This document shows positions 36,986 through 45,989 of a stretch of 64,000 nt of DNA, piece after piece. The stretch spans positions 62,001 through 126,000 of the forward strand of contig JAQVCP010000002.1 in NCBI GenBank assembly GCA_028689735.1, in the 5' to 3' direction. Under the pieces are notes generated by a model that saw only the letters and a list, made by a program, of their open reading frames with translations, was not told the origin of the DNA and searched no databases. The stretch comes from Hespellia sp. (GTDB taxonomy: Bacteria > Bacillota > Clostridia > Lachnospirales > Lachnospiraceae). The position numbers and the translations under genes were made by a program. The stretch's first letter is position 1. Every line of letters begins with the position of its first letter.

Positions 36986-37028
36986 TTGAAGAAGATTGGA
37001 AGCGTCGTCTTCTGGTCTTCTTTTTTTG
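36986..37028 (+). terminator. weak terminator-like hairpin
   Basis: GAAGAAGATTGGAAG near 36988 can pair imperfectly with CTTCTGGTCTTC near 37011-37022, followed by TTTTTTT. Imperfect stem, so partial read-through into the next gene is likely. Confidence 0.45.
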
Positions 37029-37056
37029 TTATCAGTAAAAGAAAAGGAGAGAGATT

Positions 37057-38226
37057 ATGAATTACGTATTTTCAGAGAAGGCGGGAGCATTTGAGGGAGG
37101 AATTTTTGCAATCTTAAATGATCGGAAACTGGCAATGGAGAAGCAGGGGAGAAAAATTTACAATCTTTCCATCGGAACACCGGATTTCAAACCGGCACAG
37201 CACATTATAGATGCTGTGGCAGAGGCTGCAAAGAAACCAGAGAATTATAAATATTCAATTGTGGATATTCCAGAACTTGTGGAGGCAGTGATTGCCCGTT
37301 ACAAGACAAGGTTTGGTGTGGACATCACGGCAGAGGAGCTGATGAGTGTCTATGGATCTCAGGAGGGAATGGCACACATTGCACTTCCGCTGCTCAATCC
37401 GGGGGACACGATTCTGGTTCCGAATCCGGGTTATCCCATATGGAATATCGGACCTTTCTTATGTGATGCGAAGACTTATGAATATCCGCTGGTTGCAGAA
37501 AAAGATTTTCTTCCGGACTTGCAGGCTATTCCAGAGGAGGTTAAAAAGGAAGCAAAGGTGATGCTGGTATCTTATCCGCAGAATCCGCTGGGGAAGACGG
37601 CGCCGGATTCTTTTTATGAGGAATTGATCGCATTTGCAAAAAAATATGAGATTCTGATTATCCACGACAATGCCTATTCAGATATTATCTTTGACGGGAA
37701 GAAAGGAAGATCGTTCCTGGAATTTGAAGGGGCGAAGGAAGTAGGGGTGGAATTCTACTCCCTGTCAAAATCCTATAATTATACCGGGGCGAGAGCTTCT
37801 TTTGTGGTGGGAAATGCAGAGGTAATCAAGAATTTCCGCAAGGTTCGAACACAGATTGATTATGGAATGTTTCTTCCTGTACAGTATGGTGCAGTTGCAG
37901 CACTGACCGGTCCGCAGGACGTAGTAGAGGAAAACTGCCGTGAATATCAGCGCAGAAGAGATGCACTTTGCGGCGGACTACGCAGCATCGGCTGGGAGAT
38001 GCCGGACAGCGAGGGGACCATGTTTGTATGGGCACCGCTTCCCATGGGCTATACGAATTCAGAAGAATTCTGTATGGAGCTTCTGGAAAAGTCAGGAGTT
38101 CTTGTTGTGCCGGGAAGCAGCTTTGGCAGCCTCGGAGAAGGCTATGTTCGAATGGCACTGGTACTTGGGGAACAGGAGATGGCAGAGCTTGTGGATGCGA
38201 TTGAGCAGAGTGGCGTTCTGAAATAG
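37057..38226 (+). CDS. aminotransferase class I/II (AlaC/DapL-like)
   Basis: A 389-residue PLP enzyme. KIYNLSIGTPDFKPAQHI, VYGSQEGMAHIALPLLNPGD, VPNPGYPIWN, the lysine segment FYSLSKSYNYTGARASF (near residue 235) and VVPGSSFGSLGEGYVRMAL place it with the LL-diaminopimelate/alanine aminotransferase group. The usual PNNPTG motif is changed to YPQNPLGKTA, though the cofactor-contacting asparagine is kept. LL-DAP aminotransferase would be redundant with the diaminopimelate dehydrogenase at 5666, so another substrate is plausible. GGAGAG precedes the ATG. Confidence 0.88.
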   Translation: MNYVFSEKAGAFEGGIFAILNDRKLAMEKQGRKIYNLSIGTPDFKPAQHIIDAVAEAAKKPENYKYSIVDIPELVEAVIARYKTRFGVDITAEELMSVYGSQEGMAHIALPLLNPGDTILVPNPGYPIWNIGPFLCDAKTYEYPLVAEKDFLPDLQAIPEEVKKEAKVMLVSYPQNPLGKTAPDSFYEELIAFAKKYEILIIHDNAYSDIIFDGKKGRSFLEFEGAKEVGVEFYSLSKSYNYTGARASFVVGNAEVIKNFRKVRTQIDYGMFLPVQYGAVAALTGPQDVVEENCREYQRRRDALCGGLRSIGWEMPDSEGTMFVWAPLPMGYTNSEEFCMELLEKSGVLVVPGSSFGSLGEGYVRMALVLGEQEMAELVDAIEQSGVLK

Positions 38227-38355
38227 TTAAAAACGCAACAAAAAGTTGCTGGAATGAAATGATACCGGAATTATGAGTATCCAGATACAATGTATATGAG
38301 TACCAGTATGTTATTGATTAGGTAAAATAATACTATAACATAGAGGAGCATGTAC

Positions 38356-38736
38356 ATGGAAAATAGGATAAAAGAACTTCGCCTGGAAAAAGGGATTACC
38401 CAGAATGTACTGGCGGATGCGATCGGGGTGTCACAACAGACTATCAGCAAGTATGAAAAAGAGGCGTTTTCAGTGCCGCTTGATGCGATGATTGGAATTG
38501 CAGATTATTTTCATACAACGATTGATTACATATTGCGCCAGACTGATCAACGGTATCGGGAAAATTACCGGGTGGAAGTGAATAGGAAAGTGGAAAAGCA
38601 CAGAGAACTTTGCGTGGCTTATGATAAACTGACAAAGAAACACAGAGAGCTTGCCATGAATCTGATTGACGGTCTGAATAAAGAAGAGAATCATGTTCCG
38701 GAAGAGGAGGAACATGATCAGAATTGCAATTTGTGA
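38356..38736 (+). CDS. XRE family helix-turn-helix regulator
   Basis: A 126-residue protein. The N-terminal Cro/C1 domain is ENRIKELRLEKGITQNVLAD, AIGVSQQTISKYEKEAFSVP, residues 2-65, followed by a charged helical tail. The ATG at 38356 has GAGGAG with 7 bp spacing; the ATG at 38350 is too close. The last 23 bp overlap the LytTR regulator, so the two are co-expressed. Target unknown. Confidence 0.9.
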   Translation: MENRIKELRLEKGITQNVLADAIGVSQQTISKYEKEAFSVPLDAMIGIADYFHTTIDYILRQTDQRYRENYRVEVNRKVEKHRELCVAYDKLTKKHRELAMNLIDGLNKEENHVPEEEEHDQNCNL

Positions 38737-39412
38737 AAGTGATGAAAAGCTGGCATTCCGGATGGAACATTACCTTCTGGATCTCCAGAAGGTAATGAGA
38801 ATTCGAATGGAGACGGACCTCTATTTTTGCGGGGAGAATCTTGAAAAAGCAGTCCGGGATGGAGTGATATTCGATGTGATTTATCTTGCAATCCGTCTAA
38901 AAGGAAAGAGTGGGATTGATACCGCAAGGGAGCTTCGCAGGAATGGATGTATTGCCATCTTACTGTTTGTATCAGCATATGAAGATCAATGGAAAGAGTT
39001 ATTGGAGACCAGGACGTTTGAGTTTATTAAAAAACCTGTGGAGGAAATGAAATTCAAACAGACATTTATCCGTGCTTACCAAAGTCTGATGAATGAGGAT
39101 GAATGCTATCATTTTACTCACAGAAACTCTTTCTACCGGATTCCGGTAAAAGAAATTTTGTTTCTGGAAAGTGATAAAAGATGTGTCATTGTGCACACCG
39201 TGAAAGCAGAGTACCGCTATTATGGGAAACTGTCAGAGGCAGAGGAAAAACTGAAGAGAATGAAACACGATTTTCTCAGAATCCATAAATCCTATCTGGT
39301 GAATTTCACACAGGTTGAATCAATTTGTTGGAACGAAGTGAGGCTGTTTGGCGGCACAGTTCTGGCAATCAGCGAGGAGCGGAGACGGAAAATCCGCAGT
39401 TATTACAAATAA
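38714..39412 (+). CDS. LytTR family response regulator without an adjacent kinase
   Basis: A 232-residue regulator. The receiver domain (residues 1-120) has IRIAICESDEKLAFRMEHYL, an atypical acceptor region (YLAIRLKGKSGIDTARELRR, where DLxMP is usual and no aspartate is present at the expected spot) and FIKKPVEEMKF. The LytTR DNA-binding domain (about 135-230) has NSFYRIPVKEILFLESDKRC and FLRIHKSYLVNF. The acceptor site reads alanine-isoleucine-arginine, so phosphorylation is doubtful. GAGGAGG precedes the ATG at 38714. No histidine kinase gene is adjacent. Confidence 0.87.
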   Translation: MIRIAICESDEKLAFRMEHYLLDLQKVMRIRMETDLYFCGENLEKAVRDGVIFDVIYLAIRLKGKSGIDTARELRRNGCIAILLFVSAYEDQWKELLETRTFEFIKKPVEEMKFKQTFIRAYQSLMNEDECYHFTHRNSFYRIPVKEILFLESDKRCVIVHTVKAEYRYYGKLSEAEEKLKRMKHDFLRIHKSYLVNFTQVESICWNEVRLFGGTVLAISEERRRKIRSYYK

Positions 39413-39711
39413 TGCCGGAATTATTACAAAAAGCGGTCCGGAAGAGAAAGCTGTTTTATAATAAAATCATTCTAATGGTATCGGAATTGAAGTTGTCATG
39501 TTATTCTTATTCATGCAATGTTGTGGTATTGCATAGGGGCAACATTTACGTTACTGTCATTTATCACTTAAGGGGGGAGAGTGTTCCGAAATGCATTCAG
39601 GACAATTCTGCCGTTCATTTACAATCTAAAAAAATCCATTTTTATCTCAACAGAATTATCTTTCATTTATGTAACGAAAAGTGCTATAAGAGAATATCGG
39701 ACGAACACTTA

Positions 39712-39745
39712 AAAATGGCGTACATGAAGTACGTCATTTTTAATT
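39712..39745 (+). terminator. rho-independent terminator upstream of the AraC gene
   Basis: A 12-bp stem with one mismatch (AAAATGGCGTAC at 39712-39723, GTACGTCATTTT at 39729-39740) with a 5-nt loop, then T-rich sequence. It separates the LytTR gene from the sugar locus. Confidence 0.75.
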
Positions 39746-39769
39746 TTATAAATTGTTTGTGCCACACTT

Positions 39770-39798
39770 TTGTATTTTTCTATAAGGTTTGTTATAAT
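39770..39798 (+). promoter_or_regulatory. promoter of the AraC/receptor/kinase operon
   Basis: TTGTAT at 39770-39775 and a perfect TATAAT at 39793-39798 are 17 bp apart, 25 bp before the AraC start and directly after the terminator. Confidence 0.7.
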
Positions 39799-39822
39799 AA
39801 AAAAATACGTAAGGAGGATGAC

Positions 39823-40653
39823 ATGGAGTTTGCACACGAATTGGTGATACCAAATGAAAATTTACCCTTTAAACTGTTTCTGTTTGAGGGAAAGGATGGA
39901 AATTATGTCAGGGAAAAGCACTGGCATCGTTCGATTGAAATTTTTGCAGTGTTTGAAGGTGAGCTGACATTTCTTGTCAATGAAAAGGAATATCCTCTGC
40001 GCAAGGGGGAGTTTGTGTTGGTCAATACCAATGAAATCCATTCAATTCTTGCGCCAAAGCCCAATATGACACTGGTACTGCAGATTCCACTTGCCACCTT
40101 TGAAAACTATTTCACAGATGATCAGTTTATTTTATTTTCACATAGTTCCAGGGTACAGGATCAACAGTTTATGGATATTCTGGATCATTTATATCGTACG
40201 TATATAGAGCAGAAGACAGGGTATGATTTTAAAGTTCAAAGCCATTTTTACGAACTTTTATATCTTCTGGTCAGCAAGTACCGCAAGACACAGGTGAGTC
40301 CGGATGTGGTACGGCATAATAGAAAGCTTGGCAGGTTGTCCAAGATTACAGCGTATCTCAGGGATAATTATACAAAAGAAATGTCATTGGAATTACTGGC
40401 GGAGATTTTCGGATATTCTCCGGCGTATCTGTCCAGGATGTTCCAAAAGTATGCAAAAATCAATTATAAGACTTATCTGCAGAATATCCGGGTGGAATAC
40501 GGATTTCGGGAATTGGTGAATACGGACAATACAATCAGCGATATCGCAGCGAATAATGGTTTCCCAAACAGCAAGGCATTCACAAAAGCATTTGCAAAGA
40601 AATACGGAATGCTGCCAAGTGAGTACAGAAGACAGAAAACGGAGGGACAATAA
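39823..40653 (+). CDS. AraC family transcriptional regulator with cupin sensor domain
   Basis: A 276-residue regulator. The N-terminal cupin-like effector domain (to about 160) contains HWHRSIEIFAVFEGELTFLV and GEFVLVNTNEIHSIL. The C-terminal AraC DNA-binding domain has LELLAEIFGYSPAYLSRMFQ, KYAKINYKTYLQ and the second helix-turn-helix DIAANNGFPNSKAFTKAFAK. AAGGAGG precedes the ATG at 39823, so the longer in-frame reading from 39325 is rejected. The sugar receptor gene begins 2 bp after its stop. Confidence 0.93.
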   Translation: MEFAHELVIPNENLPFKLFLFEGKDGNYVREKHWHRSIEIFAVFEGELTFLVNEKEYPLRKGEFVLVNTNEIHSILAPKPNMTLVLQIPLATFENYFTDDQFILFSHSSRVQDQQFMDILDHLYRTYIEQKTGYDFKVQSHFYELLYLLVSKYRKTQVSPDVVRHNRKLGRLSKITAYLRDNYTKEMSLELLAEIFGYSPAYLSRMFQKYAKINYKTYLQNIRVEYGFRELVNTDNTISDIAANNGFPNSKAFTKAFAKKYGMLPSEYRRQKTEGQ

Positions 40654-40654
40654 A

Positions 40655-41731
40655 GTGAAGAAGAAATGGAAAGAAAAGCTTGGCATAAAAGGTGCAATGT
40701 TTGTGCTAGCATTTATTTTACTTCTGTTATGCTGTTTTGCAGTTTATGCGTTTTACCATGCGATACACGCAGTGAATCTGGGACAGACTGAGGGCATGAA
40801 GAAATATGATTATCATTTTGTGATGATTCATTCCGGGGTTGGCGATGATTTCTGGGAGACATTATATAAAGGTGCAAAAGAAGAAGGGGAAGGGATTGGT
40901 GCTTATGTGGAGGATTTTGGAGACACCGTCCCGGGAAACTACTCAGCAGAAGACCTGATGGATATGGCAATTGCCGCGAAGGTTGATGGAATCATTGTAG
41001 AAGGAAATCAGTCAGACGAAATGAGAGCACTGATCGAAGAAGCTGAGGAACAGAACATTACGGTGGTGACTATGATTCATGATGTGGCGGGAAGTGAACG
41101 AAAGGCTTATGTAGGAATCAATGCCTATTCTTTGGGGGAGTTGTATGGAAACCAGGTGGTAGAGGCTTTGGAGAAAAAAAAGGAATCGGCAAAACCAGCA
41201 GAGAATGCAGAAAAGCCAAGGGTGGTAGTCCTGGTGGATACTTCAGAGAAAGACACCAGTTCATCGCTGATATTTGCAAGCATCCGGGAGAAAATGAATC
41301 AGTCGGGAAATGATGTAGAAGTGACAAGTCTGAATATTGAGAAGAATGAAGATTTTGAATCCGAGGAAATTATCCGCAATCTGGTTCTTAACAAGACACA
41401 GAGACCGGATGTGGTGGTGAACCTCAGCAGCGTAGATACAATCAGCTGCAGTCAGGCGGTCATTGATTATAATCTGGTTGGAAAGATTGTCGTGCTGGGT
41501 TACTATTCTGCACCGGAAGTGCTGGATGGGATAGAAAAAGGGGTTATTCAGGCCTCTGTTGACGTTGATGCAGAGAAGATTGGAAAAACCTGCGTAGAAT
41601 ATCTGAACAAATTTATCATAAAGGGATATGTAAGCGAATACGCAGCCATTGATATCCGGCTGATTACAGCAGATAATGTTGAAGAGTATCTGGAGATGGC
41701 GAAGAAAGAGCAACGGGATAAAGGAGAGTAA
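40655..41731 (+). CDS. membrane-anchored sugar-binding receptor (XylFII-like)
   Basis: A 358-residue protein starting at GTG 40655 with GGAGGG. An uncleaved-looking N-terminal membrane segment (AMFVLAFILLLLCCFAVYAF, about residues 12-32) is followed by a type I periplasmic-binding fold: VMIHSGVGDDFWETLYKGAK, AIAAKVDGIIVEGNQSDEMR, VGINAYSLGELYGNQVV, VVVLVDTSEKD. It lacks a lipobox. Placed directly before a LytS-type kinase and YesN-type regulator, it matches the clostridial arrangement in which XylFII binds sugar outside the cell and drives LytS. The ligand is inferred to be the sugar of this locus, not proven to be xylose. Confidence 0.85.
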   Translation: MKKKWKEKLGIKGAMFVLAFILLLLCCFAVYAFYHAIHAVNLGQTEGMKKYDYHFVMIHSGVGDDFWETLYKGAKEEGEGIGAYVEDFGDTVPGNYSAEDLMDMAIAAKVDGIIVEGNQSDEMRALIEEAEEQNITVVTMIHDVAGSERKAYVGINAYSLGELYGNQVVEALEKKKESAKPAENAEKPRVVVLVDTSEKDTSSSLIFASIREKMNQSGNDVEVTSLNIEKNEDFESEEIIRNLVLNKTQRPDVVVNLSSVDTISCSQAVIDYNLVGKIVVLGYYSAPEVLDGIEKGVIQASVDVDAEKIGKTCVEYLNKFIIKGYVSEYAAIDIRLITADNVEEYLEMAKKEQRDKGE

Positions 41732-41734
41732 GAC

Positions 41735-43246
41735 ATGGAAAAATTGGTGAAAAAATACCAACAGATGTCAATCAGATATAAACTTCTTATCTCTTTCCTG
41801 GTGGTATGTCTGTTGTTGGTTTTAATTAACGGAGTCGTCTATGTCAATCTGCATCAGACGGTTGGACAGATTGACAGTGTATATGTCAGCAATATCGAAT
41901 TAAATCAATTGTCAGAGAGCCTGGAAGAAGTGCAGACTACCTTATATCAATATCTGGAAACAAAGAGTTCTTCCACACTGGAGGACTATTATGTCTATGA
42001 GCAGAAATATAGAGATTTATTTTCTGGGTTGAATACAGAGACAGTTGGAAGCACTACTGCGCTGATGGAAAAAAATATTTATAATATTTCTAATTCTTAT
42101 CTGGACAAAACGGATGAGACAGTGCAGGCAAAGCGAGGGAGAAATGTATCCCTGTACCGAGAAGGATATGCAGAAAGTCAGAAGCTTTACCAATATCTTC
42201 GTTCGGCAATTGATACACTCAATACGGACATTTTTCTCCAGAATTCTGATAATTATTCTGTACTTCGAAAGTCGCTGAACTCTGTACTTTTATTTGCGAT
42301 TGCATTCTTATGTCTGGTGATGGGGGTTGCCATTTTATGGGTATTATTTATCACTGGAAGTATTACAAAGCCGCTGATTGAACTTGCCGGAGCAGCCAAT
42401 GAGATTGCATTTGGAAATATGGCTGTAAGCTTTCCTGTGGTTGAGACCGGTGATGAGATTACCGTAGTGTCAAAAGCCTGCAACAAGATGATTGACAGTA
42501 TCCGAATCTATATTGATGAAATTAAAGAAAATTATGAGAGAGAAGCAAAACATATTGAAAATGAACTGATTATGAAGAATGATCTGAAGGAGGCACAACT
42601 CAAATATCTTCAGGCGCAGATTAATCCGCATTTTCTGTTTAATACACTGAATGCAGGGGCTCAGCTTGCGATGATGGAAGGAGCAGAGAAGACCTGTCTT
42701 TTTATTGAAAACATGGCTGACTTCTTCCGCTATAATGTACGGAAGATGGGAAAAGATACGACTCTTTATGAGGAAGTAGAGTCCGTAGACAATTACATAT
42801 ATATTCTCAATGTACGTTTTTCTGGTGATATCGGATTTAAAAAACAAATCCAGGAAAAATTACTGGACGTGCAGATGCCAAGCATGATTCTTCAACCTAT
42901 TGTGGAAAATGCAATTAATCATGGAATCCGCGGGATGGAAGGGGATGGGAGAATTCTTCTCAGCGTATATGCGGAGAATCAGAGTGTATATGTGGAAGTC
43001 ACGGATAACGGAGTCGGAATTAGTGAAGAAATGATTGCATTGATTCTGGAGAATAAATCAGAGGATAAACAGGAGAATACAGAAAACTCAGGAATGGGTG
43101 TTGGACTTAGCAACGTTGTCAGCCGGCTCCGTCGATTTTATGAATGCGATGATGTCTTTACGATTGAAAAGAACCAATCGGGCAGAGGAACGACAGTTAG
43201 AATCAGAATTCCAGTAAAAAAGACAAAGGAGGAGGCAGAAAAATGA
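41735..43246 (+). CDS. LytS/YesM-type sensor histidine kinase
   Basis: A 503-residue kinase. Membrane segments lie at about 17-38 (LLISFLVVCLLLVLINGVVY) and 182-206, with a mostly helical extracytoplasmic domain between, then HAMP to about 260, the HisKA_7TM-type box LQAQINPHFLFNTLNAGAQL near residue 290-309 (histidine in NPHFLFN), and a HATPase domain with IVENAINHGIRG, VTDNGVGIS and GMGVGLSNVVSRL. It follows the receptor gene by 3 bp and overlaps the regulator by 4 bp. It probably senses sugar through the receptor at 40655. Confidence 0.94.
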   Translation: MEKLVKKYQQMSIRYKLLISFLVVCLLLVLINGVVYVNLHQTVGQIDSVYVSNIELNQLSESLEEVQTTLYQYLETKSSSTLEDYYVYEQKYRDLFSGLNTETVGSTTALMEKNIYNISNSYLDKTDETVQAKRGRNVSLYREGYAESQKLYQYLRSAIDTLNTDIFLQNSDNYSVLRKSLNSVLLFAIAFLCLVMGVAILWVLFITGSITKPLIELAGAANEIAFGNMAVSFPVVETGDEITVVSKACNKMIDSIRIYIDEIKENYEREAKHIENELIMKNDLKEAQLKYLQAQINPHFLFNTLNAGAQLAMMEGAEKTCLFIENMADFFRYNVRKMGKDTTLYEEVESVDNYIYILNVRFSGDIGFKKQIQEKLLDVQMPSMILQPIVENAINHGIRGMEGDGRILLSVYAENQSVYVEVTDNGVGISEEMIALILENKSEDKQENTENSGMGVGLSNVVSRLRRFYECDDVFTIEKNQSGRGTTVRIRIPVKKTKEEAEK

Positions 43247-44847
43247 TAAAGGTAATGATATGTGATGATGAGGGAATCGTCAGACAATCTCTCCGATTCA
43301 TTATGGATAAGGCATTTGGCACGGAGTGTCAGGTAGAAGAAGCAAAAAGTGGGAGAGGTGCCATTGAGCTGGCGCAGAGCTTCCGACCGGATATCGCGTT
43401 TATGGATATACAAATGCCTGGAATCAACGGCATTGATGCAATGAAAGAAATGAAGAATGAGAATCCTAACATGCTTTTTATTGTTCTGACTGCTTATGAC
43501 AGATTTGGATATGCCAAGGAGGCAATTGATCTTGGTGTGATGGAATACCTTACCAAGCCAATCGGCAAAGACAAAGTAGTCGAGGTAATGCGTCGTGCCA
43601 TATCTGTGATAGAAGAGCAGAGAAATAAAAAGAGTCATGACCTGGAAATCCAGGAAAAGTTAGAGACGGTCATTCCTATGATCGAGAACGGGTATATTTA
43701 TAATATAGTGATACAGGATGAAGGTTATGAAGATATTGGCTATGAGAATTTACTTGGAATCAGAAAAAAACAGGGATTTATTGCAGTCATAGAGTTTGGC
43801 GAAGACCGGAGAGATGGCAGTCTGACAAATCCAGTAGGTGCAAACGTAAAGATGCAGAGATGCTATACAGAATTCCGTGAGATTGTTAAGGAGTTTAACA
43901 GCCATGCAATTATCGGAGCACCCATGTCGAACAAGATTATTTCCTGTGTGACAACGGGAAGGACGGAACTGGAATATGATGAGCGTGTCAAGGTGATTGA
44001 GGGAACCAGAGCGATGGTAAGAAAACTGGAGCAGAGGCTGGAACTGAAATTCAAGGTAGGGATTGGATCTGTAAAGCCGCTTGCCCTGATCAACGAGTCT
44101 TATCAGGAAGCGGTTACGGCTATTCGCCAGAGCATCGGAAAAGTGACGCACATCAAGGATCTTCCTGTGGGTTGTGACTATGATGAAACATATCCGTCAG
44201 AAGTGGAAGAAATGATTTTCGATGCACTTGTGAAAGGGAAAACAGATGTTGTGACACAGCAATGTGAGACTTTTATGGGATGGATGGAAAAGAGAACTCC
44301 GGTTCTGGATAATAATGTGCGTCTTAAAACGATGGAATTCGTGCTTCGTGCAGAAGAACTGGCTTATCGTCATGGCGGGATGACCTACAAGTTTGAATCC
44401 CGCAATGGATTTCTGGAGGAAGTGCTTGACTGCAGTAATTATGAAGAACTTAGCACCTGGTTCCTGACAAAAATGACACGCGCATGTATGAATATCCGAA
44501 GCAAGCAGAAGGAAAAGACACTGGGAGTTGTTGAAAAGGCAAAGCAATATGTGACGGAACATTTTTCGGAAGAATTATCACTGGATGAGATTTCCAGAGA
44601 GGTCAATGTCAGTCCCTATTATTTTAGCAAGTTGTTTAAGGAGGAAACGGGAATCAATTACATAGAATATGTCACAAATACCCGGATGGAACAGGCAAAA
44701 ATACTTCTTCAGAATTCAGAAAACAGTATCAAGTATGTTTGTGTTACAGTAGGATACAGCGATCCGAATTATTTCAGCAGGTTATTTAAGAAATGGGCAG
44801 GTCAGACACCATCTGAATATAGGGAGGAAATTAGAAGTTATGTATAG
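43243..44847 (+). CDS. YesN-type response regulator (receiver plus AraC domain)
   Basis: A 534-residue regulator. The receiver has MICDDEGIVRQSLRFIM, the acceptor aspartate near 55 in DIAFMDIQMPGINGIDAM and YLTKPIGKDK. A long middle region (about 130-420) resembles a degenerate GGDEF-like YesN linker. The C-terminal AraC domain has LDEISREVNVSPYYFSKLFK, EETGINYIEYV and VGYSDPNYFSRLFKKWAGQT. It overlaps the kinase upstream (4 bp) and the lipoprotein downstream (8 bp). It probably activates the transporter promoter near 46023. Confidence 0.94.
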   Translation: MIKVMICDDEGIVRQSLRFIMDKAFGTECQVEEAKSGRGAIELAQSFRPDIAFMDIQMPGINGIDAMKEMKNENPNMLFIVLTAYDRFGYAKEAIDLGVMEYLTKPIGKDKVVEVMRRAISVIEEQRNKKSHDLEIQEKLETVIPMIENGYIYNIVIQDEGYEDIGYENLLGIRKKQGFIAVIEFGEDRRDGSLTNPVGANVKMQRCYTEFREIVKEFNSHAIIGAPMSNKIISCVTTGRTELEYDERVKVIEGTRAMVRKLEQRLELKFKVGIGSVKPLALINESYQEAVTAIRQSIGKVTHIKDLPVGCDYDETYPSEVEEMIFDALVKGKTDVVTQQCETFMGWMEKRTPVLDNNVRLKTMEFVLRAEELAYRHGGMTYKFESRNGFLEEVLDCSNYEELSTWFLTKMTRACMNIRSKQKEKTLGVVEKAKQYVTEHFSEELSLDEISREVNVSPYYFSKLFKEETGINYIEYVTNTRMEQAKILLQNSENSIKYVCVTVGYSDPNYFSRLFKKWAGQTPSEYREEIRSYV

Positions 44848-45892
44848 AAGAGGTTTAAAAAAGACGCTGATATTGCTGCTTGCATGTACATTTGCAGTAA
44901 CAGGCTGTGGCAGGCAGGAAACGCAGGCAGAAGAGAAAAAGGGCATCATTGACAAGCCACAGATTGGCATTACTTTTGATACCTTTGTCCTGGAACGCTG
45001 GCTGAAAGACCGGGATGTATTTGTGGCTACGGCACAGAAGCTGGGAGCAGAGGTGGATGTACAGAATGCAAATGGTGATATCAATAAACAGACAGCACAG
45101 ATTAACCGGTTTGTAGAAGCGAAGGTGGATGTAATCGTTGTGATACCAGTGGACTGCTATGAATTGAAAGGCGCAGTAGAAAATGCAAGAAATCATGGCA
45201 TTGAAGTAATTTCCTATGATCGCCTGATTCAGGAAACCAAGACGGATCTCTATATTACGGTGGACAGCGAACAGGTTGGAGAAGCCATGGGAGAGACAAT
45301 GAAGACGAATCTTCCGGATGGCGGAAATATTGCCATGATCTGTGGACCAGAAAACGATACAAACTGTAAGCAGGTCGCTGATGGTTTTGAAAAGGCGATA
45401 GAAGGCAGTGGACTGAATGTGATCTATAAAAATTATGTGAAAGCCTGGACTTCAGAGTATGGAACAAAAGCAATGCAGGAAGCAATGGCAGAAAATGAAC
45501 AGATTGATGGGGTGATGTGTGGAAATGACGGTCTGGCAGGATTTGCGATCCAGGTGCTCAGCGAACAGCAGCTGGCAGGACAGGTTGTTGTAGTAGGACA
45601 GGATGCGGATCTGGAGGCATGCCAGAGAGTGGTAGAGGGCACCCAGGCTATGACGGTTTATAAACCAATTGAGGAACTGGCCAGGACTGCAGCAGAATTT
45701 GCAGTGGAATTGAGTGATAAAGGAAGACTTCCCAAAGTGAAAGATACGATAGAAAATGAGATTGACGAGGTGCCTGAAGAGGTGCCTTATTATGGACTTG
45801 CTCCGGTTGCAGTGACAAAAGAGAACATGGATGAGGTCATTGTTGATTCAGGATTCCACCTGCATGATGAGGTCTACCTCAACGTGGAGTAG
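44840..45892 (+). CDS. sugar-binding lipoprotein encoded in the sensor operon
   Basis: A 350-residue type I periplasmic-binding protein with a lipobox, FAVTGC, at about residues 18-23. The binding fold reads IGITFDTFVLERWLKDRDVF, AKVDVIVVIPVDC, VISYDRLIQETKTDLYITVD and DGVMCGNDGLAGFAIQVLSE, closely similar to XylF/ChvE. It is translationally coupled to the regulator (8-bp overlap), so it belongs to the sensing operon, separate from the transporter operon that follows after a 197-bp promoter region. It may be a second binding protein for the transporter or a co-sensor. Confidence 0.88.
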   Translation: MYRRGLKKTLILLLACTFAVTGCGRQETQAEEKKGIIDKPQIGITFDTFVLERWLKDRDVFVATAQKLGAEVDVQNANGDINKQTAQINRFVEAKVDVIVVIPVDCYELKGAVENARNHGIEVISYDRLIQETKTDLYITVDSEQVGEAMGETMKTNLPDGGNIAMICGPENDTNCKQVADGFEKAIEGSGLNVIYKNYVKAWTSEYGTKAMQEAMAENEQIDGVMCGNDGLAGFAIQVLSEQQLAGQVVVVGQDADLEACQRVVEGTQAMTVYKPIEELARTAAEFAVELSDKGRLPKVKDTIENEIDEVPEEVPYYGLAPVAVTKENMDEVIVDSGFHLHDEVYLNVE

Positions 45893-45929
45893 CAAAAAAT
45901 AAAATCGGAATAGCATTTTGTTGCAACAG

Positions 45930-45943
45930 AAAAAAGACAAAAA
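45930..45943 (+). promoter_or_regulatory. A-rich box shared with the DUF4867 upstream region
   Basis: AAAAAAGACAAAAA occurs here and identically at 50180-50193, each ahead of a gene of the sugar locus. A candidate site for the YesN or AraC regulator. Confidence 0.35.
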
Positions 45944-45989
45944 TATGCTAATAAAAAATGGAATAAATGTATTCTCATAAAAATGTGCG

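Larger units (their letters stand above)
39413..39822 (+). promoter_or_regulatory. 410-bp regulatory region before the AraC gene
   Basis: No gene is supported here. It holds a perfect inverted repeat ATGCAAT-N8-ATTGCAT at 39513-39534 (possible operator), a terminator at 39712-39745 and a promoter at 39770-39798. An in-frame upstream extension of the AraC reading frame runs through it but has no ribosome site and crosses the terminator. Confidence 0.5.

Noticed and set aside
39325..39822. Long N-terminal extension of the AraC reading frame
   Set aside because: It has no ribosome site, overlaps the LytTR gene, crosses a terminator and a promoter, and does not look like protein-coding sequence. 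The ATG at 39823 with AAGGAGG fits the family.
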